Shown one piece after another: positions 23,828-31,688 of a stretch of DNA of 64,000 bases (the stretch's first letter is position 1; each line of letters opens with the position of its first letter). The position numbers and the translations under genes are program-made. The notes under the pieces were generated by a model that saw nothing but the letters and a program-made list of their open reading frames with translations, searched no databases and was not told the origin of the DNA. Origin of the DNA: Streptomyces clavuligerus (lineage in GTDB: Bacteria > Actinomycetota > Actinomycetes > Streptomycetales > Streptomycetaceae); contig NZ_CP027858.1 of assembly GCF_005519465.1 (NCBI RefSeq), positions 2,418,001-2,482,000 on the forward strand. The letters run 5' to 3'.

Positions 23828-24584
23828 CGCACATTCCGTACGGGCGTACGCGTGTCCCCCGCATCCGTATCGCAGGTGCTCCGGGCCCGCAACTCACCCG
23901 TACGGAGCGTGACCGCAGCCGACGCCCCTTCGTTGGTCCCGGTGTCCGTGTCAGCCAGAGGCGGACTTCGGAATGGAGATCACGCGCGGCTCCGCTGGAG
24001 CGTGTGACGCACCTCGTGCGTCGTGGGACCTCGCCCCAGCGCGTGTGACCGGTCGGCAGGGGACAGCAGCCCGGTCACTCCCAGCGGTCGGCCCCGGGGA
24101 CGCCCGGGGCCGACCGTGCTCCGGCACCCCGGGCGTCCCCGCAGACAGCCATGTCATGGCGGACGGCGCCCAGGGACCGGTGGGACTCAGGAGAACGACC
24201 TTTCCCGCGCGGCGCGACCCCCCGGCGCCGCGACGCGGTACCGACGCGGCCCTGACGTCGGTACCGCCTCAAGGGCCCCGTGGACCGATGCCCACGGGGC
24301 CCTTGCCGCGCCGGAAACACCACAACCTCCCGCATTCCGCACCTCCTGAATCTCCTGAATGCCCTGAATCTTCCGTTTTTCCCGCCCCCCGGAACGCGGG
24401 ACCGCACCGCCCCGGCGGAGCGTCCCGCCGCGCCCCGTCACCGGTCATCACCGCGCGGTGGGCAACCTTTGCGGTGGCGCACGGGTCAACGATGCGTATT
24501 CGGACTCCGCCGACTCCTCCCGGAGAGGGCAGGGCCCGCCGCCCGGGGCCGCGCCACAGTGGCCCCCCAACCCGCAGAGGGCTC
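23828..24584. other. long gene-free stretch after chorismate mutase
   Basis: 757 bases with no credible gene on either strand; the long plus-strand frame running into the next gene lacks conserved-looking content until ATG 24585. The central part (24085-24305) holds four strong hairpins. The right part (24340-24480) has lower G+C, likely promoter sequence for the surface-protein gene. Confidence 0.6.
24085..24305 (+). ncRNA. hairpin-rich stretch, possible structured RNA
   Basis: Four perfect stems occur in 220 bases: 24085-24098 with 24103-24116 (14 bp, loop GACG); 24208-24215 with 24225-24232 (8 bp, loop GACCCCCCG); 24235-24246 with 24256-24267 (12 bp); and 24270-24283 with 24292-24305 (14 bp). 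The C-rich loop recalls actinobacterial 6C RNA, but only one such loop is present. The outer two stems could equally be terminators of flanking transcripts. Strand is assumed. Confidence 0.35.
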
Positions 24585-25814
24585 ATGCGTATACGCCGCA
24601 CACTGGTGATCGCCGCAGCGACCGCCGTCATCAGCCCTGCGGCCCTCTGGGTCGCACCCGCCGCATCGGCGACACCCCCGGGGACGTCCCCCGCGCCGTC
24701 CACGGCGGAGAGCACCCCCGTCACCGGGGAGCCGGGCCCGCCGAAGGACGCCGGTGACACCAGGGGTCCCAGAGACCCCAAAGGTCCCGCAGGCGTCACA
24801 AACCCCCAGGACAGCACCAAGGACGGCGGTCCCAAGGACGGCCCCGAGGAAAAGGACAAGGACGCGGCGGGCAGGACCCCTTCGGGCCCTGTTCCGAGCA
24901 GCACGCCCGCCCAGCCGGACAGAAAGCCGCAGGACACCAAGGAGCGGCCCGGCACCGGTCCGCTGCCGCCGATCCCTCCGGGCACCATCGGCGCCGGCAG
25001 TCCCCACGGCGACGACGAAACCGGTGAGTCCTGTGCGACGCGCATCGAGGACAGCCCGCTCCTCCAGACCGAACTGCGGGGGCTGCCACGGAAGGTCGAG
25101 GCCGGTTCGGGCTGGGTCGAGTACACCTTCCGGCTGACCAACAAGGCCGACCGGGAACGCACCGGCATCCGCGTCTACACCGAGGCGTGGGGACCGGAAC
25201 AGCCCGTCGGACGCGACATGGTCATCGACCACCAGTGGCTGGACCAGGGCACCTGGCGGAACGTCGACGTCGACCGCAGCACCTTCGGCGCGGCCGGGGC
25301 GCTGAAGCCGGGCCAGTCCGCCGAGGCGAAGCTGCGGCTGCGGGTGGACGCGACGAAGAAGCCCGGCACGGGCTCGGCGTTCAGCGGCGCCGGTTTCTCC
25401 GAGAAGATCGACGGCAAGCTGCACTGCGAGTCCGCCCGCGAAGGGCGTTACGCCTTCACCGTGGTCGCCCCGGACAAGGAGCCGGGCGGCAACGGCGGCT
25501 CCGGTACGGGCGGTTCCGGGCCGGGTGGCCCGACGTCGGGCGGCTCCGGCTCGGGCGGCTCGGGCGACGGAGCCACGACCGGCGGCGGTGCTGAGCAGCC
25601 CGGCGGCGGTCAGGGCCAGGGCGGTGCGGGAGCGGGTGACGGCAGGCCCGACCCGCAGGGCGGCCGGGACGAGACCCCGCTGGGCGGGAACCTCGCCGCG
25701 ACCGGGTCGGACCGGACGCTGCCGGTCATCGCGGGCATCGGCGCGCTCGCCGTCGTCGCGGGCGCCGGGACCTTCCTCGCCGCGAGGCGCCGCCGGACCA
25801 GCCGGACCGCCTGA
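24585..25814 (+). CDS. secreted surface protein with LAATG sortase signal
   Basis: A 409-residue exported protein. It begins with a Sec signal peptide (MRIRRTLVIAAATAVISPAA, cleavage likely near ASA-TPP). A disordered Pro/Asp/Lys-rich region follows (about 35-145) with collagen-like GPRDPKGPAG. A compact domain (about 150-300) has two cysteines near residues 150 and 284 that may pair, then a Gly/Ser-rich linker. The C-terminus has LAATG, a hydrophobic helix (about 380-400) and RRRR: a class E sortase signal that links the protein to peptidoglycan, as known for Streptomyces chaplins. The start is ATG 24585 after AGAGGG. The folded domain is not identified; WVEYTFRLTN suggests a beta-sandwich. 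Confidence 0.8.
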   Translation: MRIRRTLVIAAATAVISPAALWVAPAASATPPGTSPAPSTAESTPVTGEPGPPKDAGDTRGPRDPKGPAGVTNPQDSTKDGGPKDGPEEKDKDAAGRTPSGPVPSSTPAQPDRKPQDTKERPGTGPLPPIPPGTIGAGSPHGDDETGESCATRIEDSPLLQTELRGLPRKVEAGSGWVEYTFRLTNKADRERTGIRVYTEAWGPEQPVGRDMVIDHQWLDQGTWRNVDVDRSTFGAAGALKPGQSAEAKLRLRVDATKKPGTGSAFSGAGFSEKIDGKLHCESAREGRYAFTVVAPDKEPGGNGGSGTGGSGPGGPTSGGSGSGGSGDGATTGGGAEQPGGGQGQGGAGAGDGRPDPQGGRDETPLGGNLAATGSDRTLPVIAGIGALAVVAGAGTFLAARRRRTSRTA

Positions 25815-25915
25815 GGCCGGGCTGCCTGAGCCCCGGACCGCCTGGGGCCGGAAGACCGCCGCACCACCTGAGCCCTCCGGGGGGGGAGCAGCAGCCCGAC
25901 GGCTGCCATCGGACG

Positions 25916-25954
25916 CGGACCGGTCGCCGCGACGGGGGTGCGGCGACCGGTCCG
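25916..25954. terminator. hairpin between surface protein and GMC genes
   Basis: CGGACCGGTCGCCGC (25916-25930) pairs perfectly over 15 bases with 25940-25954 around a nine-base loop. It lies between convergent genes. Confidence 0.75.
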
Positions 25955-25993
25955 CCCCGGCCTCCCCGCCGGGTCCGGCGGCCTGAGGGAGGC

Positions 25994-26062
25994 CGACGGC
26001 CCGGCGGGGGCGACGGCCCGGCGGGGGCGACGGCGGCCCAGCGGGGGACGGCCCGGCGGGTG
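25994..26062. repeat. short tandem repeat next to the GMC gene
   Basis: Two perfect 17-base units CGACGGCCCGGCGGGGG (25994-26010 and 26011-26027) and two diverged copies reach the stop of the GMC oxidoreductase gene. Confidence 0.8.
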
Positions 26063-26067
26063 AGGTC

Positions 26068-27972
26068 TCACTCCGTGGGCGCCGCCACCGACTCCCCCGT
26101 CCCCCTCCGTCCGTCCCCAGTGGCCCTCGGCGGTACCACCGGCATCCCCAGGAACGGCAGCTTCAGCGCCCCGAACGCCTCCTCCGGCACCGCCGGGGAC
26201 CTCGGTTCCACCGGGGCGACACGCTCATAGGGGGCTCCCTGCGGCGGCCGGGTGTCCCGCTCCCCCTTGTTGGGCCAGAGCGCCATCGCCCGTTCCGCCT
26301 GTGCGGTGATCGTCAACGAGGGGTTGACGCCCAGGTTGGCGCTGACCGCCGCCCCGTCCACCACCGAGATGCCCGGATATCCGTGGAGCCGGTGGTACGG
26401 GTCGATCACCCCGGTCGCCGCCGTGGCGCCGATCGGGCACCCGCCCAGGAAGTGCGCGGTGAGCGGGGTCCCCATCAGCTCCCCGAGGTTGGACCCGGCG
26501 AAACCGTTGATCTCCTCGGCCAGCAGCGAGGCCGCGCGGGTGGCCTCCGGGATCTGGCCCGGGTTGGGCGCGCCGTGCCCCTGCCGGGCCGCCAGCAGCC
26601 CCTTCCCCACCCCGTCCGGTTTGCGGTAGGTCGTCAGGGAGTTGTCCAGGGACTGCATCACCAGCCCGATGATGGTCCGCTCCGACCAGCGGTGCACGGA
26701 GAACGACCGCAGTGCGCGGACCGGATGCCGGGCCACCTGGACGAGCCAGCCCGTGACCCGCGCCCCGGGCCGATAGGGCACCTGGAGCACGGTCAGCCCG
26801 CCCATCGCGTTGGAGCCCCTGCCGTAGCGCACCGGCTCGATATGGGTGTTCTCGTCCGGATGGATCGAGGAGGTGATGGCGACCCCCCGGGTGAAGTCCA
26901 CCCGGGGCGCCCCGTGCCGTCTGCGATAGCGCCGGTCGTCGGTCTGCGCGCCCACCAGCGCCTCGGAGTTGGTACGGGTCAGCTCGCCCAGCCGCCCGGA
27001 GACACGGGGCAGCAGCCCGGTGTCCTTCATCCGGTGCAGCAGCGTCTGCGTCCCATAGGTCCCGGCGGCGACCACGACCCGGGCGGCCGTGAAGGTCCGC
27101 CCCCGGCCCCTGCGCCGCCCGTCGCTGGGCAGGGTGCCGATGGCGAAGCCGCCCCGGGAGTTCTCGGTGAGGGTGACGGCGGTGGTCATGGGGTGGACGA
27201 CCGCGCCCGCGCGCTGGGCGAGATGGAGGTAGTTCTCGTTGAGTGTGTTCTTGGCGCCGTGGCGGCAGCCCGTCATGCACTCGCCGCACTCGACACACGC
27301 CCGGCGGCTGGGCCCCGCGCCGCCGAAGTAGGGGTCGGGGACCTGGGCCCCGGGGGCGGCCACGGTGGAGCCGTCGGCGTCCTCCCCGTCGCCGAAGAAG
27401 ACGCCCACCGGCGCCAGGTGAAAGGTGTCCCCGATCCCCATGGCCTCGGCCGTCGCCCTGAGATGGACGTCGGAGGGCGTCATCGTCGGGTTGAGCCGTA
27501 CGCCGAGCATCCGCCGCGCCTGCTCGTAGTACGGCTTCAGCTCCGTCTGCCAGTCGGTGATGTCCCGCCACTGGGGGTCACGGAAGAACGCCGGGGGCGG
27601 TACGTACAGGGTGTTGGCGTAGTTGAGCGAACCGCCGCCCACCCCCGCGCCCGCCAGCACCATCACCGTGCCGAGGAAGTGGATGCGCTGGATGCCGAAG
27701 AGCCCGAGCGCCGGCGCCCAGAGGAAGTTCCGCAGATCCCAGGAGTTGCGCGGCAGACTCTCACGGGTGAAACGGCGCCCCGCCTCCAGCACCCCGACGC
27801 GGTACCCCTTCTCGGTGAGCCGCAGCGCCGAGACCGCGCCGCCGAAGCCCGACCCGATGACGATCACGTCATAGTCGTAGCCGTAGTCGTACGCGTGGTC
27901 GTGGCCGGGGCCGGGTCCGCCCCCCGCTCCGGGCTCGGCCTCGGACAGGTCAGCAGGGGGAATCTCGGACAT
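26068..27972 (-). CDS. GMC family FAD oxidoreductase, cholesterol-oxidase-like
   Basis: A 634-residue flavoenzyme. The FAD-binding Rossmann motif is VIVIGSGFGGAVSALRL near the N-terminus, followed by GAGVGGGSLNYAN, which resembles the cholesterol oxidase branch. A cysteine-rich CVECGECMTGC sits mid-protein, as in related long GMC enzymes. The C-terminal HFLGGCPIG and NPSLTITA carry the active-site histidine/asparagine region. The start at 27972 follows GAGGAGAGCG; the longer ORF to 27996 lacks a ribosome site. It is 114 bases downstream of an aldehyde dehydrogenase gene in the same direction, suggesting successive oxidation of an alcohol to an acid. Substrate unknown. No signal peptide was seen, so it is probably cytoplasmic or membrane-associated. 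Confidence 0.85.
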   Translation of the reverse strand: MSEIPPADLSEAEPGAGGGPGPGHDHAYDYGYDYDVIVIGSGFGGAVSALRLTEKGYRVGVLEAGRRFTRESLPRNSWDLRNFLWAPALGLFGIQRIHFLGTVMVLAGAGVGGGSLNYANTLYVPPPAFFRDPQWRDITDWQTELKPYYEQARRMLGVRLNPTMTPSDVHLRATAEAMGIGDTFHLAPVGVFFGDGEDADGSTVAAPGAQVPDPYFGGAGPSRRACVECGECMTGCRHGAKNTLNENYLHLAQRAGAVVHPMTTAVTLTENSRGGFAIGTLPSDGRRRGRGRTFTAARVVVAAGTYGTQTLLHRMKDTGLLPRVSGRLGELTRTNSEALVGAQTDDRRYRRRHGAPRVDFTRGVAITSSIHPDENTHIEPVRYGRGSNAMGGLTVLQVPYRPGARVTGWLVQVARHPVRALRSFSVHRWSERTIIGLVMQSLDNSLTTYRKPDGVGKGLLAARQGHGAPNPGQIPEATRAASLLAEEINGFAGSNLGELMGTPLTAHFLGGCPIGATAATGVIDPYHRLHGYPGISVVDGAAVSANLGVNPSLTITAQAERAMALWPNKGERDTRPPQGAPYERVAPVEPRSPAVPEEAFGALKLPFLGMPVVPPRATGDGRRGTGESVAAPTE

Positions 27973-28086
27973 CGCTCTCCTCAGCACAGGACGCACGGGA
28001 ACGGCAACACGAGTCCAACGACAACAGCGGAACGGAAACGGAACGGACCGGAAACGGAACGGACGAGCGGCGCAGCGGACGGCGGG

Positions 28087-29703
28087 TCAGCGCAGCCCCA
28101 GCACCTTCATCACCTTCAGGGAGCGGCTCATCAGCGCCGCGTACGCCTCGTCGTCCATACCGAACGAGGGCGCGAGCGGAATCAGCCGCTGCTGGGCGAC
28201 CGTCTGTGCCTCCGTGTACTTGAGGATGCCCTCGGAGCCGTGCCGCCGCCCGAGACCGGAGTCCTTCATCCCGCCCATCGGGGCGCCGACACTGCCGTAC
28301 GCGGCGGCGTACGCCTCGTTGATGTTGACGGTTCCGGCGCGCAGCCGGGCCGCGACGGACCGGGCCCTCCTGCCGTCGCGCGACCAGACAGCGGCGTTCA
28401 GCCCGTACGCGGTGGCGTTGGCGCGTTCGACCGCGTCGTCCTCGTCGGTGAAGCGGTAGACCGAGACCACCGGCCCGAAGGTCTCCTCGGTGCAGACGGC
28501 CATCGGCGGCTCGACGCCTTCCAGGATGGTCGGTTCGTAGAAGAGCGGGCCGATGTCGGGGCGGGCCACCCCGCCCGCGACGACGGTGGCTCCCTTGGCC
28601 ACGGCCTCGTCCACATGGCGGATGACGGTCTCCAGCTGGCGCCGCCCGGCGAGGGAGCCCATCTCCGCCCCGTACGCGAGGGAGCCGCCGAGGCGCATCG
28701 CCCGCACCCGCTCGGCGAACCGGGCGACGAAGCGGTCGGCGATCGACTCATGGACGTAGAGCCGCTCGGTGGATATGCAGAGCTGCCCGGCGGAGGCGAA
28801 GCAGGAACGGACGGCTCCGGCGGCGGCCCGTTCGATGTCGGCGTCGTGCAGGACCAGCATGGGGTTCTTGCCGCCCAGTTCGAGCGAGACCCCGACCAGA
28901 CGGGCCGCAGCGCCCTTCGCGACCTCGCGGCCGGTGCGGGTGGAGCCGGTGAACGAGACATAGTCGGCGTGCCGGACGACCTCGGGGCCCACCACCGGCC
29001 CCTCGCCCAGGACGACCTGGAAGACCCCGGCCGGGAGCCCGGCCTCGATCAGCAGGTCGCGGGCCCACAGCGCGGTCAGCGCGGTCTCGGTGTCGGGCTT
29101 CATGACGACGGCGTTGCCTGCGGCGAACGCGGGCAGCGCGTCCGCCACGGACAGCTCCAGCGGATAGTTCCAGGGGGCTATCTGCCCTATGACGCCGCGC
29201 GGATGGCGCAGCTCGGTGGCCCTGGTGAGCCCGGGGACGACGCCCGCGTGGCGGCGGGGGCGCAGATAGGCGGGGGCCCTGCGGCCGTAGTGCCGGGCCG
29301 CCAGGGCGACGGACTGCACCTCCTCATGGGCGTGCAGGCGGGCCTTCCCGGTCTCCAACTGGATGAGGTCCAGCACCTCGGCCTGACGCTCCAGCAGCAG
29401 ATCGTGGAAGCGCAGCAGTACGGCGGCGCGGGTGCGGACGGGGACGGCGGCCCAGACGGGCTGGGCGGCGCGGGCGTGCTCGTAGGCGTCGGCGACGTCC
29501 TCCGGGGTCGACTCGGGCAGGTCCGCCAGCTTCTCCTCGGTGAGGGGCGTGTGGTTGGCGGTTCTGCCGGAGCCGACGACGTCCCGGGTGAGCTGGGCCA
29601 CCACCTCCGGAGTGACCACGTCGGCGGCGGTGCGCGCACCGGCCGGGGCGGTGGCTGCGGGGTTGGTGCCCAGGGGGCCAGCGGGGGCCTTCACGTCCGT
29701 CAT
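28087..29703 (-). CDS. NAD(P)-dependent aldehyde dehydrogenase (succinate-semialdehyde type)
   Basis: A 538-residue aldehyde dehydrogenase. It shows IAPWNYPLELS in the cofactor domain, FTGSTRTGREV, the general-base glutamate in LELGGKNP, the catalytic cysteine in SAGQLCIS, and EETFGPVVSVYRF. The sequence style matches the succinate-semialdehyde dehydrogenase group, but the substrate cannot be fixed by reading. The start is ATG 29703; the 40 residues before the core are Ala/Pro/Gly rich. Upstream of the GMC oxidoreductase on the same strand, it may oxidise the aldehyde made by that enzyme. Confidence 0.9.
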   Translation of the reverse strand: MTDVKAPAGPLGTNPAATAPAGARTAADVVTPEVVAQLTRDVVGSGRTANHTPLTEEKLADLPESTPEDVADAYEHARAAQPVWAAVPVRTRAAVLLRFHDLLLERQAEVLDLIQLETGKARLHAHEEVQSVALAARHYGRRAPAYLRPRRHAGVVPGLTRATELRHPRGVIGQIAPWNYPLELSVADALPAFAAGNAVVMKPDTETALTALWARDLLIEAGLPAGVFQVVLGEGPVVGPEVVRHADYVSFTGSTRTGREVAKGAAARLVGVSLELGGKNPMLVLHDADIERAAAGAVRSCFASAGQLCISTERLYVHESIADRFVARFAERVRAMRLGGSLAYGAEMGSLAGRRQLETVIRHVDEAVAKGATVVAGGVARPDIGPLFYEPTILEGVEPPMAVCTEETFGPVVSVYRFTDEDDAVERANATAYGLNAAVWSRDGRRARSVAARLRAGTVNINEAYAAAYGSVGAPMGGMKDSGLGRRHGSEGILKYTEAQTVAQQRLIPLAPSFGMDDEAYAALMSRSLKVMKVLGLR

Positions 29704-29849
29704 GGAGCCGAGCGTATGCGGCGTCCGAAACTTTGGGTACCCGCCGGTAATGGCTTTCGGCCGGGCCGGCGGGGACCGGCGCGGACCGGCCGTTCCAGCG
29801 GGTCCGGGGCCAGCCGGCGGGGCGGCGGGACCGGTCCGGCCTGGCGGTG

Positions 29850-31568
29850 TCAGTCCGACGGGCCCGGCGGGCGCCAGCTCTGCGTCATGGTCTGGAACTG
29901 TGCGCGGACGGTGCTCCACCGGTCCGCCGGGCCGTCCAGGTAGAAGGCGTACTCGACGCCCTCGTCGTCGTAGTACATCTGGTCGATGGCCCGGCGCGGC
30001 CCGGGGAACGGCTTCTTCTCCGTCCACGCGAACTCCCACCGCGCCGACTTGGGCTGGTCCCGGTAGACCGTGGGGCCGAGCGACAGCCGCCGGTAGTCGG
30101 GGAGGCTCTTCGACAGCAGCTTCTCCAGGTCCAGCAGATGCTCGTACGGGGTCTCGAAGTCGGGCGAGCGGTCGATGCCGATCCGCAGCCGGTGGCTGCG
30201 GTCGGCCGGGGAGTAGTCGATCTGCTGGCCGACCATCCGCCGGGTCCACCCCTGCGGTACGAGGAGACTGAAGCCCGCCGGGTCCTGGACCCGGCGCCAG
30301 CCCGCTGGGACGCCGCCCGTGCCGCCGCTCGCCCGGTCGCCCGGCCCGTCGCCGCCGTCCGCCTCGCCCTGCCCCTGGTTCCGGCCCTTGCCTCCGGCCT
30401 TGTCCCCGGTGCCGTCGGCGCCCCCGTCCGAGGGTGCTGTGCCCTGGGTCCGCTCCCCCGCGCCCGGGCCGCCGGCGCCCTGGCCGGAGCCGCCGTCCCC
30501 GTCCTGTAGATACACATAGCCGACGCCGAGGCCGACAAGCGTCGCCAGGACCACGGCGACCGCCGCGATCACCCGGCCGAGTCCTCCGCTCCGGCGCGGC
30601 GGGGGCACGGCGGCGGGCGGAGCCACCGGGGTCCCCCCGCCCACCAGGGTCACGGAACGGGTGGTGTCCCGGGACACCGGTGCCCCGCCGGGCACCAGCG
30701 TCACGGTGTCCGGAAGCACGGAGAGATCCGGCGACCTGCCCTCCGTGACCGCCCGGAACATCTCCTCGGCCTGTGCCGCCGAGGGCCGCGCCGCCGGGTC
30801 CTTGCTCAGCAGCGCCATGATCACGGGCGTGAGCGGCCCCGAGTGCTCCGGCGGCTTCGGCTCCTCGGTCACCACGGCCTGCATGGTCGTCACCGGGGAC
30901 TGCCGCCGGAACGGCGATACGCCCTCCATCGCCGTGTAGAGCGTGGCGCCGAGCGACCAGAGGTCGGACGCCGGTCCCGGATCGCCGCCCTTTACCCGCT
31001 CCGGGGCCAGATAGTCGATGGAGCCCACGATCTCACCGGTACGGGTGATGGTCGCGTCGCCCTCGATGGCGGCGATCCCGAAGTCGGTTATCAGGGTCCC
31101 GCCGTCCTCGGCGAGCAGGATGTTCGCGGGTTTGACGTCCCGGTGGAGCACCCCGGCCCGGTGCGCGGCGTTCAGTCCGCGCAGCACCTGGAGCCCTATC
31201 CGGGCGGCGTCGGCCACCGGGACGCGCCCGGACTCCTTGGCGGCGTCGGCGAGCGAACGGCCGTCGACGAACTGCATGACGATCCAGGGCCGGTCGTCGT
31301 GGACGAGCACATCGTGGACGGTGACCACACAGGGGTGGCTGATCCGCGCCGCCGCCCGGGCCTCGTTCCGGGTCCGGACGTGCAGGATTCTCCGGTCCGC
31401 TTCGGAGGCGTACATACCGGCCGTCAGTTCCTTGATGGCGACGGCCCTGTTCAGCATCTCGTCCTCGGCCCGCCACACGCGGCCCATGCCGCCCCGGCCG
31501 ATGCTCTCGCCCAGCCGGTACCGCCCGGCGAGCAGTTGACCGGTCCCCGTGCGCTGTGAGTTCTCCAC
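29850..31568 (-). CDS. membrane Ser/Thr protein kinase with extracellular domain
   Basis: A 572-residue Hanks-type kinase. The N-terminal kinase domain (about 17-275) has the glycine loop IGRGGMGRV, lysine K46 in AIKEL, HRDVKPAN, DFG and the activation segment up to APERV, so it should be active. A proline-rich linker leads to one membrane span (about 350-372), then an Asp/Gly-rich spacer and an outer domain of about 150 residues (GWRRVQDPAGFSLLVPQGW). The start is GTG 31568. Two more kinase-family genes of the same layout follow on the left-to-right map, all on the minus strand. The ligand sensed by the outer domain is unknown. Confidence 0.88.
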   Translation of the reverse strand: MENSQRTGTGQLLAGRYRLGESIGRGGMGRVWRAEDEMLNRAVAIKELTAGMYASEADRRILHVRTRNEARAAARISHPCVVTVHDVLVHDDRPWIVMQFVDGRSLADAAKESGRVPVADAARIGLQVLRGLNAAHRAGVLHRDVKPANILLAEDGGTLITDFGIAAIEGDATITRTGEIVGSIDYLAPERVKGGDPGPASDLWSLGATLYTAMEGVSPFRRQSPVTTMQAVVTEEPKPPEHSGPLTPVIMALLSKDPAARPSAAQAEEMFRAVTEGRSPDLSVLPDTVTLVPGGAPVSRDTTRSVTLVGGGTPVAPPAAVPPPRRSGGLGRVIAAVAVVLATLVGLGVGYVYLQDGDGGSGQGAGGPGAGERTQGTAPSDGGADGTGDKAGGKGRNQGQGEADGGDGPGDRASGGTGGVPAGWRRVQDPAGFSLLVPQGWTRRMVGQQIDYSPADRSHRLRIGIDRSPDFETPYEHLLDLEKLLSKSLPDYRRLSLGPTVYRDQPKSARWEFAWTEKKPFPGPRRAIDQMYYDDEGVEYAFYLDGPADRWSTVRAQFQTMTQSWRPPGPSD

Positions 31569-31688
31569 GTACCTATCCCGCCCCAGTCCCCTCGGTGCCC
31601 CCAGGTTACGGAACGGGATCTCCGTCCCCCACACCGCCACGGCCGTACGGGGCCGACGAGTTGCCGGTGGACGGCCGATGACAGGGGA

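Noticed and set aside
26383..29943. 1186-codon plus-strand open frame
   Set aside because: Antisense to the GMC oxidoreductase and aldehyde dehydrogenase genes; composition is that of a shadow frame.
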